Assembly: GCA_963920575.1 (NCBI GenBank)
Contig: OY986973.1
Location: 9,582,607 to 9,646,606, forward strand
Length of the DNA stretch: 64,000 nucleotides
DNA from: Narthecium ossifragum
Lineage: Eukaryota; Streptophyta; Magnoliopsida; Dioscoreales; Nartheciaceae
Reading direction: 5' to 3'
Both the position numbers and the translations under genes were made by a program. Below the pieces are notes generated by a model, which worked only from the letters and a program-made list of their open reading frames with translations, ran no database searches and was not told the origin of the DNA. Positions 20,401 through 35,400 of the stretch are shown here, piece by piece; the first letter of the stretch is position 1, and every line of letters starts with the position of its first letter.

Positions 20401-23400
20401 GCGGGTAAATTTCCAACTGTCCACACTCCACACTGCCAAACAGTATATGACTGAATGGAAAATGTTCAAATAAAAAGAAAAAAAGACAGATGAATGATAC
20501 GAAGAAATTAGACTTATGCTGTTGCTAATATCATCAGTTCAAACGTGTTTACTACCGGACCTGCTATCCTGGATAAGATAGACCTGAGGTAGCAAAAAGG
20601 CACATTTGAGGTACAGATCAAGTCCAGAGCATAATGTTTCATTTTAACCTGCTCATTTCACAGCAATGACCCTCAAGAACATGCTGGGCAGCTATATAAG
20701 ATAACAGCTACAAGGAATGGTAGATGAACATCTATTCCAAGAAAAAACATAGAAACAGAAATGAACTGCAAAGCCATTGCAAGGAGCTATAGCTCAAAAT
20801 TTGTGGAGAGATCAATCCCGAGTTTAAAGTAAACTAGTGATGAGTAGGAAGTAATAGTTGTGTAGTATATGTTGAACTATACAGGCAGTGCAGTGAATCA
20901 ATTATGATTCAACTTACCAGGTATAGAGATAAGATCAGGACTACCAACCATCGATCTAAGCCATTGAACTCGGCTCTTTCCTTCTTTGCCTCCTCTATAT
21001 ATGCCACGAACAGCATATAAGTTAGTATGAAAACCTCTTCCTTCTATCTCCAGCTTGTCAATTTTGGGTATTCCTGAAGAGGAAGGAGAATTTCAGACCA
21101 AAGGACACTGAAAAAACATCTCAGTCTAACAGGCAAAGAGAAATTTGATTCGCAAGGTCAACATAGCAATAAGAATGGACATGCAAATTAATATACTAGC
21201 ATACATTTTTTCCCCCTAAAAAAGTGGCTTTTCAAACCGAGCAACAGTGTTAGAATAATTTCAGTTAATAAACTAGAAAAAGCTGGAAACTGTTCTTGGT
21301 ATTATCAAGAATAACTCCTCGGAACAACAACAACAATTTTACCAAGGTCACGAGAACTAACTTTTAATTACCAGCGGAAGACAGAAGTTAGGCAAGGATA
21401 TCTTGAAAAGTAAAAGCATGCCAACATCTGGAAATCTCAAAATTAAATACCGAATTGGGTTAGACTATCACAAGTTACAGAAAAAGATTCGTATATGCAA
21501 ATGTTGATGAATGTGCTAGATTCAGAAATGCAAGCATAATTTTCCCAAAGTAAAACATCTTGTGCACTTTTGCAGCATGGCCTAAGCGAAAAGTAGTAAT
21601 ACCTGGCAGTATAGGGGCTGTTACTGCTGATACAGGCTCACTCCACCTTCCAAACACGTCCTCTACACTACATTCACATTTTAAGCACCGCCCTATATCC
21701 TCCAAATGCACCTTATATGAGCTGGAATGCTGAGAAGGCAATGGTTCAAAGGTACAGTACTCTTCACTCCCTACTGAAGCGAACCTGTTTTCCAGTGCTT
21801 TGAATGATGAATATCAAAAAGTAACACTAAACATGCAAATATTTTGATACGTGACATCTACCATTGGTATTTGACTTCTTTCTTGAATTTGTTCCATACA
21901 TGTTGCTGAATTTCATTATTTGGGATTGACTTAACAGCAGTAAGGATTTCTCCTTCAACTTCCTTCCCGTGAAAAGAAAGCAGCTCGATGATTGGAATTT
22001 CTGCATTCAAGTAGCAATTAGATTTTCTGATTAGAGGAAAAAAGAATCTATGAATCATTTTATAAGATGTTGTGTTTTAAAACAAATATACTTCTACATA
22101 ACTCTAGAAGAAAGCAGGTACGAACGCAAAGCATATAAATTTCTTTCGGTACACAGCTTAACGACATCATTAGTGTGTCTTTGTGTATACATGTGCACAA
22201 ACAATTAAATACATAGAAGGTGAAAAATAGAGGAAGCTTCAAACTTCAGATCTAAAACCCATTAGGACCTGTATGATTGTATGCTTTTTACAAGCACAAG
22301 GATAGAAGAAGAATAATCTTCATTCATAATAACAATAAAAGCGTTATCCGAATTTTGCTCAAACATAGAACTAGGAATTCCACTTCCTTCAAGGTAGGGG
22401 TGAGCATTTGGTTTTCAGTTCGGTGTTTCTGTCCAGAACCGATAAACCGAATTTTTCCAGTCCAGTATTTGAGGAACCAAACCGAACTAAATTAGTGTAC
22501 AAAACCAAACCAAACCAAACCAATGGACTGATTGGTTCGGTTCGGTTTTCTGGTTGCAGTTCGGTTTTGCTTACTCCTACTTCACGGTGTCATTAGAGGA
22601 CAAAAATGAGAGCACTTTGTGGTAAGGAAAGAAATAGAACAGCATATAAGCAACTTGAAAAATCTTACAATAGAATCCTGGTATTTCTGAGAGCATCCAC
22701 ATTACCTGGAAGAATTATATTGGATGGTTCAGATAATCTGAGTTCTCCGGCAACTGTATCAGAACGGACAGGAGTGTATCTGCAAGATGGTTTTCATTGC
22801 AAGACTGAGCAGACACATTTGCAGCTTATGAAATACACCCAACAATTATGCAACTGAAAAGACATCAATTATGCAACTGAAAAGACATCAATTGCTGTCA
22901 GAACAAGTAATTAGTTGAAAGAAACTGACCAAGCCCAAAGCAACTGAAGTAAACTGTAAGCATGCTTAGCCATTTGCTAGAATCAGTTCTCTCCAAATAC
23001 TTAGATCTCCAATCTATAAATTTTTTGCTGAATATCTCCATGGAATGGTATGTTACCTTCCAGCATCCTGATAATTATTTCTCCAACCACTCAATATTAC
23101 TCGATTTGCTAAAAAGGCTAATATGCTTACTCCAAAAGATTTGATACAACTGGTTTAGATATGTGTTTCATTTAAGTCGAGTAATTTAAGCCTTAATTTG
23201 TCTTATTTCTTCATCAAATTACTGCACATCAGTTTGGACAATTATGTCAAGGATAAACTATTCTCCTGCTTTGAGTTGGACAGATAAGCATGACATGGAT
23301 TATTGCTATTCTCCTGCTTTGAGTTGGTAAACCTGAAAAAGATTACGACCTATAACTTCTCTATCACAGCCTCTAGTTTCATCCAAGATATAGCTGGGAT

Positions 23401-26400
23401 AAGAGCGATAGTTGAAATCTTGTAAGGTGCTAGATATACTTGGAAAGAAAACACCGAGCAGAACCTATAGCAAAGAAACCGAGTCTCGTTGCCAACAAAT
23501 AAAGCTTATTAAAGAAGTGATGAAGGACAGGCATTGTGAAGAGAAAGCTAGGAAAGAAAACAAAGAAGTCTCAAGTGAAAGTCGTGGCAAGATACTTTAT
23601 GTTTTGGAACACATCTTCCCCATAAAAGAAACAATCAAGACAAGACACAAGAAAACCCAGTTGGGTAGTTTTTCCTGCGTATGTTTCAGCATAAATTAGA
23701 TCAATCATGGTATATTCAATTCAAAACACCGAATCTTTTCAGTTATTCTATGACCAATGCATCTAACACTGTACTTAAACTAAAACTGGAGCTTAATTCT
23801 TATCTTATGACTGAATATAAAGATAAAACAAGCTCCACCTACAACATCCTTAGACCATTTTTCTTGATGTGTAGATCTTTTGCAAGGAAACCCAAGCAAA
23901 TAGTTCCTTTCAGCTAGAAAAAGAAATGAGAAAGCTTAATGCAACTGTGACTATCTAAGTCCAAATATTTTGTGACAAAAGCCTTTTGAAAGAACTTAAG
24001 CCCCTCTACATGTAAATAACAACTCCAATGGCCTTTCAAAGAGAGGTGAAGTTTGCTAAGCAAAGTGTTTTCAAGTGCCAAAAATAATATAGCAAATTGC
24101 TGCAACCATCCTTTATGACAACAAAGTCTAGAAACAGATAGACCAGGGTAAATAGTAGTTACCCAAACAACAAGCGGCAATTGTAATCTGGATCAGCCAC
24201 TTTATAGATCAGCGAATCAGCTCCACTAATGAGAACAATACTCCCTTCGTTTGTTTCTCTATACCAGCTGTACAAGCTTGAGCCTTCATATCCGCCATAA
24301 TACTTGCCTTCTCCCACATATACACCAGAATCCAGCTCTTTAATGCATATATTCGAAACAATTGGGGGGGCTGTTGAGTTTATACAACGTTAATGACTAA
24401 AAATAGAGAAAAACAACATAAATGCTGCAAGAAATTAGTCATAAGCTGGACATGAAATGGCAAATAGATCAATAAATAACCTGCTGTGACAGGATGGTCG
24501 CTGATAGCAATTAACGGATCTCCAACTTTACCATCGGCGCGTTCAGGCACCCAGTATAGGGCCAAATAAGAGCCAACATCCTCAAGAGAAGGCGTGTACG
24601 TTCTGTTAAAGCAATTTACCAGCTATCACATAACTTCTGGATAACTAAGCCAGCGAATTACGAAGAATTCTTATTATTTGAAGTACAAAACTTACATCGA
24701 TTTTCCGACCACAACAACACCAGCTAAATCTGAAGATATATTGGTTAACTCTGAGTCAGTAAGCTTCCTTTCTGTTCTGTACCAAATATACTTCCCAGGG
24801 CCTTCTTTTCCACCAAAATATGTTTTCAGTGGAACAATTTCCTTGTCCTCGGAACATTCTGGAAGAAGAAGATGAATTCCCTTTGGATTTGCTGCCGTAG
24901 ATCAGGAAAGGAAAGATAGTAAGCATGCTGTGACATTCAATCAATGGAAAGAAACATTGATCTGTACATTTTCCAAACTAATGTGTAATTAGTCTATCCA
25001 AATCTACCATCTGGAGTGTTCCTTCCTCCAAAGGAATTTCATCTGGGAATTCTTGATATTGAGGCAAATATCAAATGGGAGGACACAGAAAAAAGAGTGA
25101 AAATAAGTTGACAATTATGGCCCCAGTGTACAAAAGAAAGAATGTGCCCAAGCTGAATTCAACAAAAGGAGGACTCTTGCATCCTTCAGGATGTGAGACC
25201 ATAAACTTCTAATATGCAAAGATATGCGAAGTAGTCCCCTACAGCTTACATAAGATAAGAATAATGATCATTTAATGTAAGAGGTTGGCCAAATCGTATT
25301 TTCACAAAAACCTAGTCTTCCACTGTCTTGAATTTTTACATCATGAAGTCCAAGAGTGAACTGCCAAATTATCTTTTGTGCTATCAACATAACTGGATGA
25401 GACTAAAAGGATATGGGGTTAAAACAATCTTACATAATAAATTAACCTTTTGATCCTAAAGAATGGCCTCCAAGACAATATAAAGTCTGAAGGAAAAGTC
25501 ATAGAAAGAGTGGCATTCGAGTAGCAAAACATGAACAATCACATCTCTGAAGTGAAATACAACTAGATAGCACTTTCCACTTTTTAGCCACTAAGACACC
25601 CACAAATGACATAATGAAAAGTAACCATGTACAACCTTTAAAGGATTGTGAACTAAACTAGGCATTGTAAGAACTAAACCATACTAAGAATCTACGATAT
25701 GAAATCACACAGCAAACACATACTTATTATCAAAATTCTTGTATTTGGCTATCTCCAGAATAACCTACCAGGGATGATCACATTGGAGACAATGCTTTTT
25801 GGAGATCCACTTAGACCATCTCTCCTCACAGGTGTGTAAACAAGTTCAATACATCGATCAACATCCTCTAGAGTCAAATCAAGGAACTCTGCAAAGTACA
25901 TACACCCATAACGTATCTGGGCATCAAATGATCAATAGTATTTAGCATAAAGGGATTTGAGAGATCTAAGCAAGCTCACCATCACTAGTTATCTTGTCCT
26001 TTGTACCATTGTTCTTCACCCTGAACCATTCATGGTTGCAAGTTCCTCTCTCACTAAACATTTTAGAAAAGAAAATATCATCAAATTACCAACAACAAAA
26101 GCAATCAAATGTACGGAAGTGGATCTCACCCTCCAACATATGTAGCAACAAAGCTTAGTTGATCTCCTTCGACCATTGATCCAAGAAATTTGAGTGACTT
26201 GCACGTTGGTTGACCTGCATGGAAGGCACAAAACACATTGTTGTTTAATTTCCTCCTTCGAAATTATATTGCTCATAAAACGCTTGGGAACAGTCAGAAG
26301 GTTTAATTACAGATAAAAAATACTGCCTGAAAGGTACACAAATGAAAAAATTGAATCCTCTAGAAGAAAAATTGCTCGAGTTTATAAGCAGATAAGTATG

Positions 26401-29400
26401 GTAGTTTGTCTGCAAGGACTCATACCAGGGACAATTGGGCCGATGTGTTCAGATACAACAATTGGACCTCGGGCCCAGTCACTTCTAATGGGTTCACAGG
26501 AAACAGAGACTAGGAACCCAATATCATCATACGACAGAGTGTATGATGCAGTGGTTGCACCTTTAATTTCAGTTTGTGTACCCTCAGAGCTAGTCTGCAA
26601 AGCATCACATATGAAGATAATATGACCAAACACTTAAAAATCTTTTATCTAGTTACCAAAAATGAAGACAAAGGTGGCCATTTATTCACAAAAAGACCAA
26701 ACTGAACAACTCATGGGGACTATCAGTTACTTCAGTGAGAAAGCAGCTGACCAGTAACCAATTACCAGAAACCAACGGAAAACTGAATCTCCCTCTTCTC
26801 CTCCCCAATATTTCTTCTCAGCGACCAATGTGTTTCCTTCAACACCCGCACCAAATATTTGCAGCGAAAGTAATCTTGGGCTCCCTGTATGTGGTAAATG
26901 ACGAAACACTCTTGTAAGTGTTAAGGTTAAAGGGATTGTCAACCATAGCTTGAACACAAAAGATACACCTATAGAAAGCAGAAAAGAAGCAGTATGATAC
27001 TTGCACACATGACTGAGCAGCAAATCTGCATAGGTGAATAGTCACTGTATCCCCATTCTGGAACCAAAACTGTAAGTCTATTGCTCTAAACTACATTTTC
27101 AGATTTTCTTTGCAAGTCTCCGAAGATTAAAGAATTTCTTCTGTCACTCCATTTTTCCCCATCAAGCTCAAACCTTTTGCAGGGTGTGAAAAATATACAG
27201 GACATGGATATATTTCATGCATCTCAAAAGCCGGCAATTTCATGGTTCACTGAGTTAAACATAATCTTCAGATGCTAAATATGAAGGTGAAGTTTGTAAC
27301 CTGAATGTACTCTCTCCTGTCCGAATACAGTTCTTGCCTCCCCGACAGTTCCATCATCCCTAATAGGCGTGCATTTGAAGGAAACAAACTTTCCAATAGC
27401 ATCCTTTGTTATACGGTATTGAAGATACCCAGAAGCCTCTCGTATCAACATGCCAATGTCGGTTTCAGCCTGCAAAGCTTAAACCTGTCAATGAGCATGA
27501 ACATGTAGAACAAAGACTGGAATAACAACTTTTGATCTTCTTCCCGTTGAAAATCAAGTAATGTGCATTAAAGTAAAGTTTCAGTCGAAGATCTTAAGTG
27601 ACACGAATTGGTTGCAAGCAGATCTGACAAAAAAAAACAAATCTAACAGCACGAAACATACATCATGAAGATACCAATTGTATAGACTTTTCCCCTCATG
27701 ACCCCCAACATAGCCGTACGATGCTGTCAACATTTCACCTTCAGAGTAATCACCAGTGACTGATAGAAAGTTCAGGCTTGGTGGAAGAGCTGTCAAAATG
27801 TTCAAACAATCAAGCACAAGTGATAAAAGAAACTTTGGGGTTAAAAAACGAAATAAGAATAAGATTAACTAGTATGGGTTGCAAAGAAGGTTCAAATCAA
27901 GAAATGAGAAGCAAAATACTAACAATCAAATATACTTAAGAGCACAGGAGTACATGCATAAATTCAAAAAATTCAGATGTTAAAGAAATTTATGGTAAAA
28001 ACAATCAAACCCTAACCTGTATTGTATATGAGTGTGCAACATGACATCTAACAGACATTTCCCTCTTTATAACTCTGTTATCAGTGTGAATTTTTTCGCA
28101 AGGAATGGAGACATCTCTTGGTTAGAATGTTCAAGAAGGGGCTAGCAATCCAACTAAGATCAAAACCAAAATGGGCTTCAGTTATTTTTTCTCATTTTTT
28201 TTGGTTAATTTCGTAGTATTCTATGAGGACTGAAACCCGTGTCTGCTTCAAGGCACATAAGGCTCCTACAGCACGACTGAACCTTCTGATCCTGCCCTAT
28301 CCTTATAGGTTTCATCTTTGTGCCTGGATGATGCTTTCCTGGTCTTGGATCGTCCTACTTCCTGCAACTCCACGTCTTCCACAATTCAACATCAAAATTA
28401 TTTGCAACTGGTTTCATCGTAAGGCTACTTAACAAGACGATTCCTACATAAATGTTAAACAAGCATTGTTCACTCCAGTGGATCATTTGCCTACACTACT
28501 AAACCATATTAGTAGTAAATGGAATCACTATAAGGTCCAGTAGCTCATGGCATATTCCTGCTTGCTCCACTTACAAAATAGCCACTCCAGGCCAGCACAT
28601 CAACCACTAATCGACTTGGCACCACATTTTCTTTTAATTAGTGGATGTGTTCAAATTGCAACAGCTCTCTTCGCTTCTTCACAAATGGATCATCTAAAAT
28701 TTATTCATCCCAGTATCTAAGAACAGGAACCATAAGAAACCATCCAACTGAAGATTGGAAAAGAAAACTAACGCAGGGCCAATGGCTATGCAAAAGATTT
28801 GCAAAGCAAAGACTGACTGTTGTAGCAGTTTCTGCAATCATGCCAGCACTTTCAATTTAGAGATCAATGAGAAAAAAGTTGGCAGTTCAAGAATGTTCTG
28901 ACATACAGAAGCTGATATGAATGAGCCATGCCTCTTTCAAACATATTAAGCTAAAAGAATGTTGCTGCATTTCTGATAAAGAACATCCTCTGGCAAAGTA
29001 TTTTGTAGCTTACTTTCAACTACTCTCTCTGAGATAACATATGCTGGTTGGCCGGTTTCACCATCAGGGGCCATTGGAGTATACTTTGCAACAATATAGT
29101 ACCCAACAGCGCCAAGGGGAACACGGAAAGCCTACAGAGTAGTACAAAGGAGAAGCAGATTGCGGTTTATCATTAAATACAGTTTAGACAAGAAAAAGAA
29201 TTACGACCTACAATCAGCAAAAACTATTTGTCCAAGCAGATGAAATAGCATAATATTGATCCCAACCTTTGCGATTTTGGAGGTGCTGACTGCTTCAAGA
29301 GCATGCTCACCATCCAGCTTTGAGGAACTTGTTTTGAACCATTGAACTCTACTTGATCCCTCAGTTCCCCCAGTAACAGTAGCAGTAACTGTCAGCTTGT

Positions 29401-32400
29401 TGCCTTCCCTAAGATCCCCAATTATCTTCAAGTTGGTTACCTTTGGCGGGGCTACAATTCCAAATGAGATATAAGAAAAACCAATGAGCCTATGAGTACA
29501 AATTTGTATGCCGCTAATTCTTACTTACCTTGTTTGACAATGTCCGTCATGAAAGAAATTGACTCTCCCTCATGTCCTGGAAAAATTACCACAGACTGAA
29601 TTAATTGCTTCATGCAATTTGACTATAAAAGTACCACAGACCAAAGAAGATATAGGGAAAAATTACCACAGACTGAATTAATTGCTTCATGCAATTTGAC
29701 TATAAAAGTACCAGAGCACCTTAGGGGGCTGAACATACCTTCCAAATTAGTTGGAATATAGACAAATGTCAATCGTTGCCCTATATCTTCTTTGGTCAAT
29801 GTATACTCGCTGGTCCCAGATAATACTAACAAAAATTCACTGCCAAAAACATAATGATGGATCAGTGACCTAGTGAAGAGGAAAAACATTAAGAAGATGA
29901 AATTAAGCAGGTCTATCAATTGCGGTAACATTAGTATAACATGTTCAGTACACATATCAACAAATATTGATCCTCCTGGGTATGAAGCTAACTAGCTGAG
30001 CTATTTTGAAGCCTTGATCATGCTAGACTAAAATTCTCGATTTTGAAACATAACACCAATTCAAGTTCCCCGTTACTTGCAGCTTTTCTGGTGATTATAA
30101 TCTTCCAAATTAGGAAGCCAAAGTGCTATAGCTGCTTCAGCACTATCATTAAATGGAGAAAGACCTCATTACATTGATTAATCAGGAGCAGTCATGCAAA
30201 ATGACTACTGATGTCATTAGGCCTTTTAACAGAATAAGTGAATTATCCAACAGCAAGAGGAAGACATAAAAAAGAAGCAATACTTTTGGGGGCAAAAAGG
30301 ATTGGTGAATTTTTGGGAAGCAGAACCTTTACATGCTTCTGTAATAGAGACCAGTTGGCGAAGTTACTAGACCTTTGTGAAGGTAAAAAAAACCAAGAGG
30401 TATGTAAAAAGATATCATGCAACCGAAGGAGTTTGAACTAGAAAGGAGCAAATTAGCATGTTAATTCCCATAACAGTTAAAACGTTGAAGGCCTGGTAGG
30501 GAGTAGTTCGATACAAACCCCGGTTTCTTGCTTTCTCGCAGCCACTCAAACTTGCTTGGACCCTCCTTTCCCCCAAAATACTCTCCCATACCTTTGAGTG
30601 TGTTTCCTTCAACAGCATCTCCCATTACCCACACATTACTGACTGATGGTGCAGCTGAGGAAAAGTTTATATTCGCAACAGAAGCCTTGTTAGGATGAAA
30701 AAGCAGTAATGAACTTTAGGTAGCAGTAAAGAGTACAATTCATATGCAATTTCTAATAGCATGCCTTTCACATGAAATGAATACTAAAAGAATGACATTG
30801 ATGACAAGCTTCAAAATACTGTCAAGTATTTGGTGATAACTAAAGCAAATAAAGTAATATTTGCATCCTTGGTATGTAAGTAGTTTAATCATGTGACTTT
30901 TATTAGATCCTGGTCTTTTGAGACTACAATTTAACTCTCTCTGCACATCCATTTATGTTAGTAATTTGCAGTATCCCACGAGCTAATAATTAAGGTGGAT
31001 AGGATTGACATAGGCAACCTTTTCTACACAACTGGTCAAAGCTGCACTCAGTGCTTTAAAGTGGACGAAAAAGCAGTCATAAGTTTCCAGGAATTTATAA
31101 GCTACAATATCAATAACTACGCAAGCACCAACCTGCTTTTACAAAGTCTGTCATTGCATACTGCGGTTCTCCTCTAACACCTTCTTCTGTCACTGGAGTA
31201 TACATGAAGACCAAACTTGAATCGATGTCATCTACAGTCAACTGGTACTCTTCATCCTCAGCTCCAACTATCACTACTGGACTACCATTCCATCTCCGCC
31301 TCAACCAGCTGGACAAAGGGTAAGAATGATTTTGCATGAGACAGATATCTCCTGATACCAAAGATGATGGTCATAGATGTCCAATACCATATATTGTCGC
31401 TCATTTTTTTATATTCGACAGGAAATGCTCACCTCGCTACACCTTTTCCAGGAGTACCACCACACCATGCAACCTCAGCAAGACCCTTGATCACATTTCC
31501 CTCCACAAGCTCGCCTTCAACTCTCAGGCTTAAGACTTTTGGATATCCAGTTCCTGCTCATGGAAGTGCCACCAAGCAATGTCATAAAGAAGTAAATCAT
31601 GAGAATACTGAACTGACAATCACACTGGGTCTCCATTGAAGCAAACATGGCACATTGGTCTAAGCAACTTTTTTGTCTCGGTAGGAACGAAGACTGCTAA
31701 TATGACCAGCAAAAGCAGTACAGCTTTAATGAATTCGATTGTAGTTTCTCGAGCATTATGAGTGCTATAGCAGAAAGTCGTGCATTCTATTTTTTCAATG
31801 AGGGAAAAAAATTAGTATAGTTCCTACAGAAATGATGCGAGAAACTTCCTTCTGTGTGCACATAGACCAATTATGTCATCTTTTACAAGATAAATCACAA
31901 GCCACCTAATGGATAGATACAGATTTTTTCGACAAAGACTCCTATGGAGGTTCAATAATGCTAGATTTCCAAAACACATGAAAAAACATCTAATTTCATT
32001 TAAACCTTTCAAGTAAATGTAGCAAACAGTTATACAAAGTCCAAGAAAGAGAATCGTAATAAAAGAAGCATAACAAAGCACATCAATCTAATGACTAATG
32101 AGCATGTCAAATACATCATTTTGTGTCATAAGAGTCAAAGCTCCACAAGACAATATACATACAATGATAACTATTAGCTGGCATGAAGGTAACTTAATCC
32201 TTGGTCTCTGCATTTACTCATAAATCCATTTCATTTTTTATCAAATTTCTTGCTGTAAACTATCATATAAAATATCCAGAAAATCATCCATGATTAAGTT
32301 CTGTGATTCTGCAAAATTACTAAATCAAGGTAAAAATTTGCTTAAGCTGTATCAAACTGAAATAAAAAGAGGAAGGGAGAGGCACGTATGACTTTATGCA

Positions 32401-35400
32401 TTGACAAAAACTTTGTTCATACAAGCAACCTTACATAAACTATTACGAGAACCAAGGATTTCGTGCCGCACATGTCGTGCCACTCTCTGGCTGGTACAAC
32501 ACGTGCCAGCACTAGGCACAAACTTCCTGCCGCCATCTCTTCTGTGCTAATAAATGTATTGAGCACAAGGTTATACAGATACCATGCCAGTAATTTACCA
32601 GCACAATATATATCAGTCCATGCTAGTACCTACCGACTACCAACCAGCATGACAATCAGTAACTCGAAAATTTTGTAAATACTCATGTCCTTCTATAAAG
32701 TCATTGATAAACATATGCTTTCTTGTATTTAATGAGGAACACAAGACTTTTTTAGTGAATCTAAATGGATGTGCACATGAGTAATACCTGGAGAAACAGG
32801 TGAAGATACAGCAAAAATAGGAGGATATTCTTTCTCTATCAAAATTGGAGTGCACTCAACCTTCAGGCACTTGCCAATATACTCCCTCTTTGGCCAATAA
32901 ACCTTGTCATCAACCAGCATTTGCATTATCATATTGAACTATCTTGAGGAGCTATGATCAGGGTTTCATAGACTTGAAAAAAATGCTATGTTATACCTCT
33001 CCAAGTGCATCAGCTATAGGTACGAAGTTAGTTGCAGTCCTGCCCCCAATAAACCATTGATATCTAACAACTAACTCAGAATCACTGTTCAGATTATCGA
33101 AACTAAAGTGGCAGTGACAAGCATCTTCTTCAAATGGCGGGTCGACAGAGGCTTCTTTTAGCATATATCCAGGAGGCAACTGATCCTTCCACTTTTCAAC
33201 TAGGAAGCCAAAGGTTGAATCTGCCCAATCGTGAAAACAATCAACGTTAACACCCTTTTTACGCATTTAACTTAAAGCAAGCTACAAAATGGTTCCAAAA
33301 CTTGAACCGACAAGATTTACATACTGACTCCATAGTTTTTCATTTAAGCTCAAAAGATGACAGCCCAAGATTTACAGCCAGGAAAAAAGTTTCAAATAAA
33401 GTCATGGACAGAGAAAAGTTTAAGAGAATGACAACTAAAGCATGGCATGATTATAGTTACTAGACACGACAACTAAACCATGGGATGACTATAGCTACAA
33501 GACACAATTCTGTGTTTTAATAGATAACATGATCTCTCATTTTCATGTATCTTTAACAGTTTTTTGTACCATCTACAAGAAATAGGGAATAGTTACCCAA
33601 TAATACCTCACAGACCAACCAACAGTTCTCAATTAGTGAAACTCAATAAAAAAAAATATTCTCTCCTAGAAGATCAAAAGTACATCATTCTTATGAAAAA
33701 ATGTCCAACCCAAACTCTTTTACCAGTTGTGCAACTCTTGCATCTAATAATATCAAAGAAATAAAAACTTTAGAACCTAATACATGCCTGCAGCTAGTTC
33801 TGGTCGGCAAAACTCCCAACCCTCCCTGATGCATAGAGCAGTATGAGCAGGATACAAATTTGCAATTTCCAGCTCTTCGGTGGAAAGATCTGCATTAGTG
33901 AATTCAACAACCACAATTGAGAAACTCATTGCCATTGCGTGAGGCAAACAAAACCCAATTTAAAAGTTTAATTCATCTCAAGCTTCTGGTCACATCAATT
34001 CAAAATAACAGAAAAGTCAAAATAGTTCTCTGGTTGATAAGGTCCCAACATGCTTAAGCAAGAGTGGAATTGGACTGCTCCACATATGATTACCAAAACC
34101 AGCACTTCTCTGACAATTCAGATTTAGCGAATGAGACTATCGAAATGATTAGGTCTCGTGAAAATTCTATCCAATGATTACCTTAATGGACATGGCAATA
34201 AATTTCCAGCATGATGCTTGCATTGGCAACAACACAAGCATTGGCCTTAAAGAGCTTCGTGCCATCAGCACAACGTTCTGTGGATGAATGGTGTTGTCCA
34301 TAGACTGGCACGAGATGTGCCACCGACATGATAATCCTTGATCCTATCTAACAAGCTAGATCAAGTGATCACTCAGATCAGCCACATCATACAAAATCTT
34401 ATTTACAGAACTTACTCTAGATTGCCATCTGAAATGCTTGCGCATGAAGATGCTACTATGAAGATCAGAAGGTGCAAGGAAAATTAAATAATACCTTAAC
34501 CTACAGTTCTTGACTGCTAGAAAGTAAGGGGAAATAATACACCAAGTATAAAAAGCTCAAGAATGACAAGGATATAAATGCTTCATGAGCTACAATAAAA
34601 AGGAGAGATCCATCATACCTCGATCATTAAATTTCTTTAGCGTAGGGCCAGCAAGCAATATGGAAGCAGCTTCTAAGTGAGGCATTCCAAGTATAGGATT
34701 TTCCTCAACACGTAAATGCTGCAATAAGCGTAGAAAAGGATTATTTCAAGAGAAAGAAGGAAGGTTATCCATGCAACAACTAAAGAGACAAAGTGGCAAG
34801 CACATACATGTCAGATAAAATCTATTTACTCCCTGAAACATTATGACTGCTATCGATGTGAATATGTCATTCATCATAAACTTTAGAATATCAAGTATCA
34901 TTCAAGAAAGAATTCACTATTATTCTATAGATTCTGAAGATATCCTTCTACAATAAGTAGGAATGAATAATGGGTATATTTTCTTCAATATCTCATATCT
35001 AAATTCCATCGACAGTCCATTATTTCATGTGCCAAAATCCATTAAATTAGTACTTGCACAACTATTGACGCATAGGAATAACCAGGTATTTATTTATACT
35101 GATGACTGGGAGGGCCATGCAGTTCATTTATGATCTCCCTTCCAGGATTTGAAGTACATTTTGGTTATTTCAGCATCATGTAAATGTTGCTATTGCAAAC
35201 AAAATGTTCACGTTTGATTCATTTACGGCATTAGGATTTACAAGAATAAAAGAGTCAAACTGGTGTTCCCGAGCACCACAGACAGAATATTCACAAAAGA
35301 TTTTTAGCAGAGTATGACAAGAATTTTTAAACATCTTGCTTGAAGTTAATAAATAAAATATCTTCAAACAAGAACTAGAATGAAAGAATAAAAACAAAAG

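Noticed and set aside
22606..22857. Plus-strand 83-residue frame
   Set aside because: Covers an AIR9 coding exon antisense (22706-22779) and intron sequence; no independent support.
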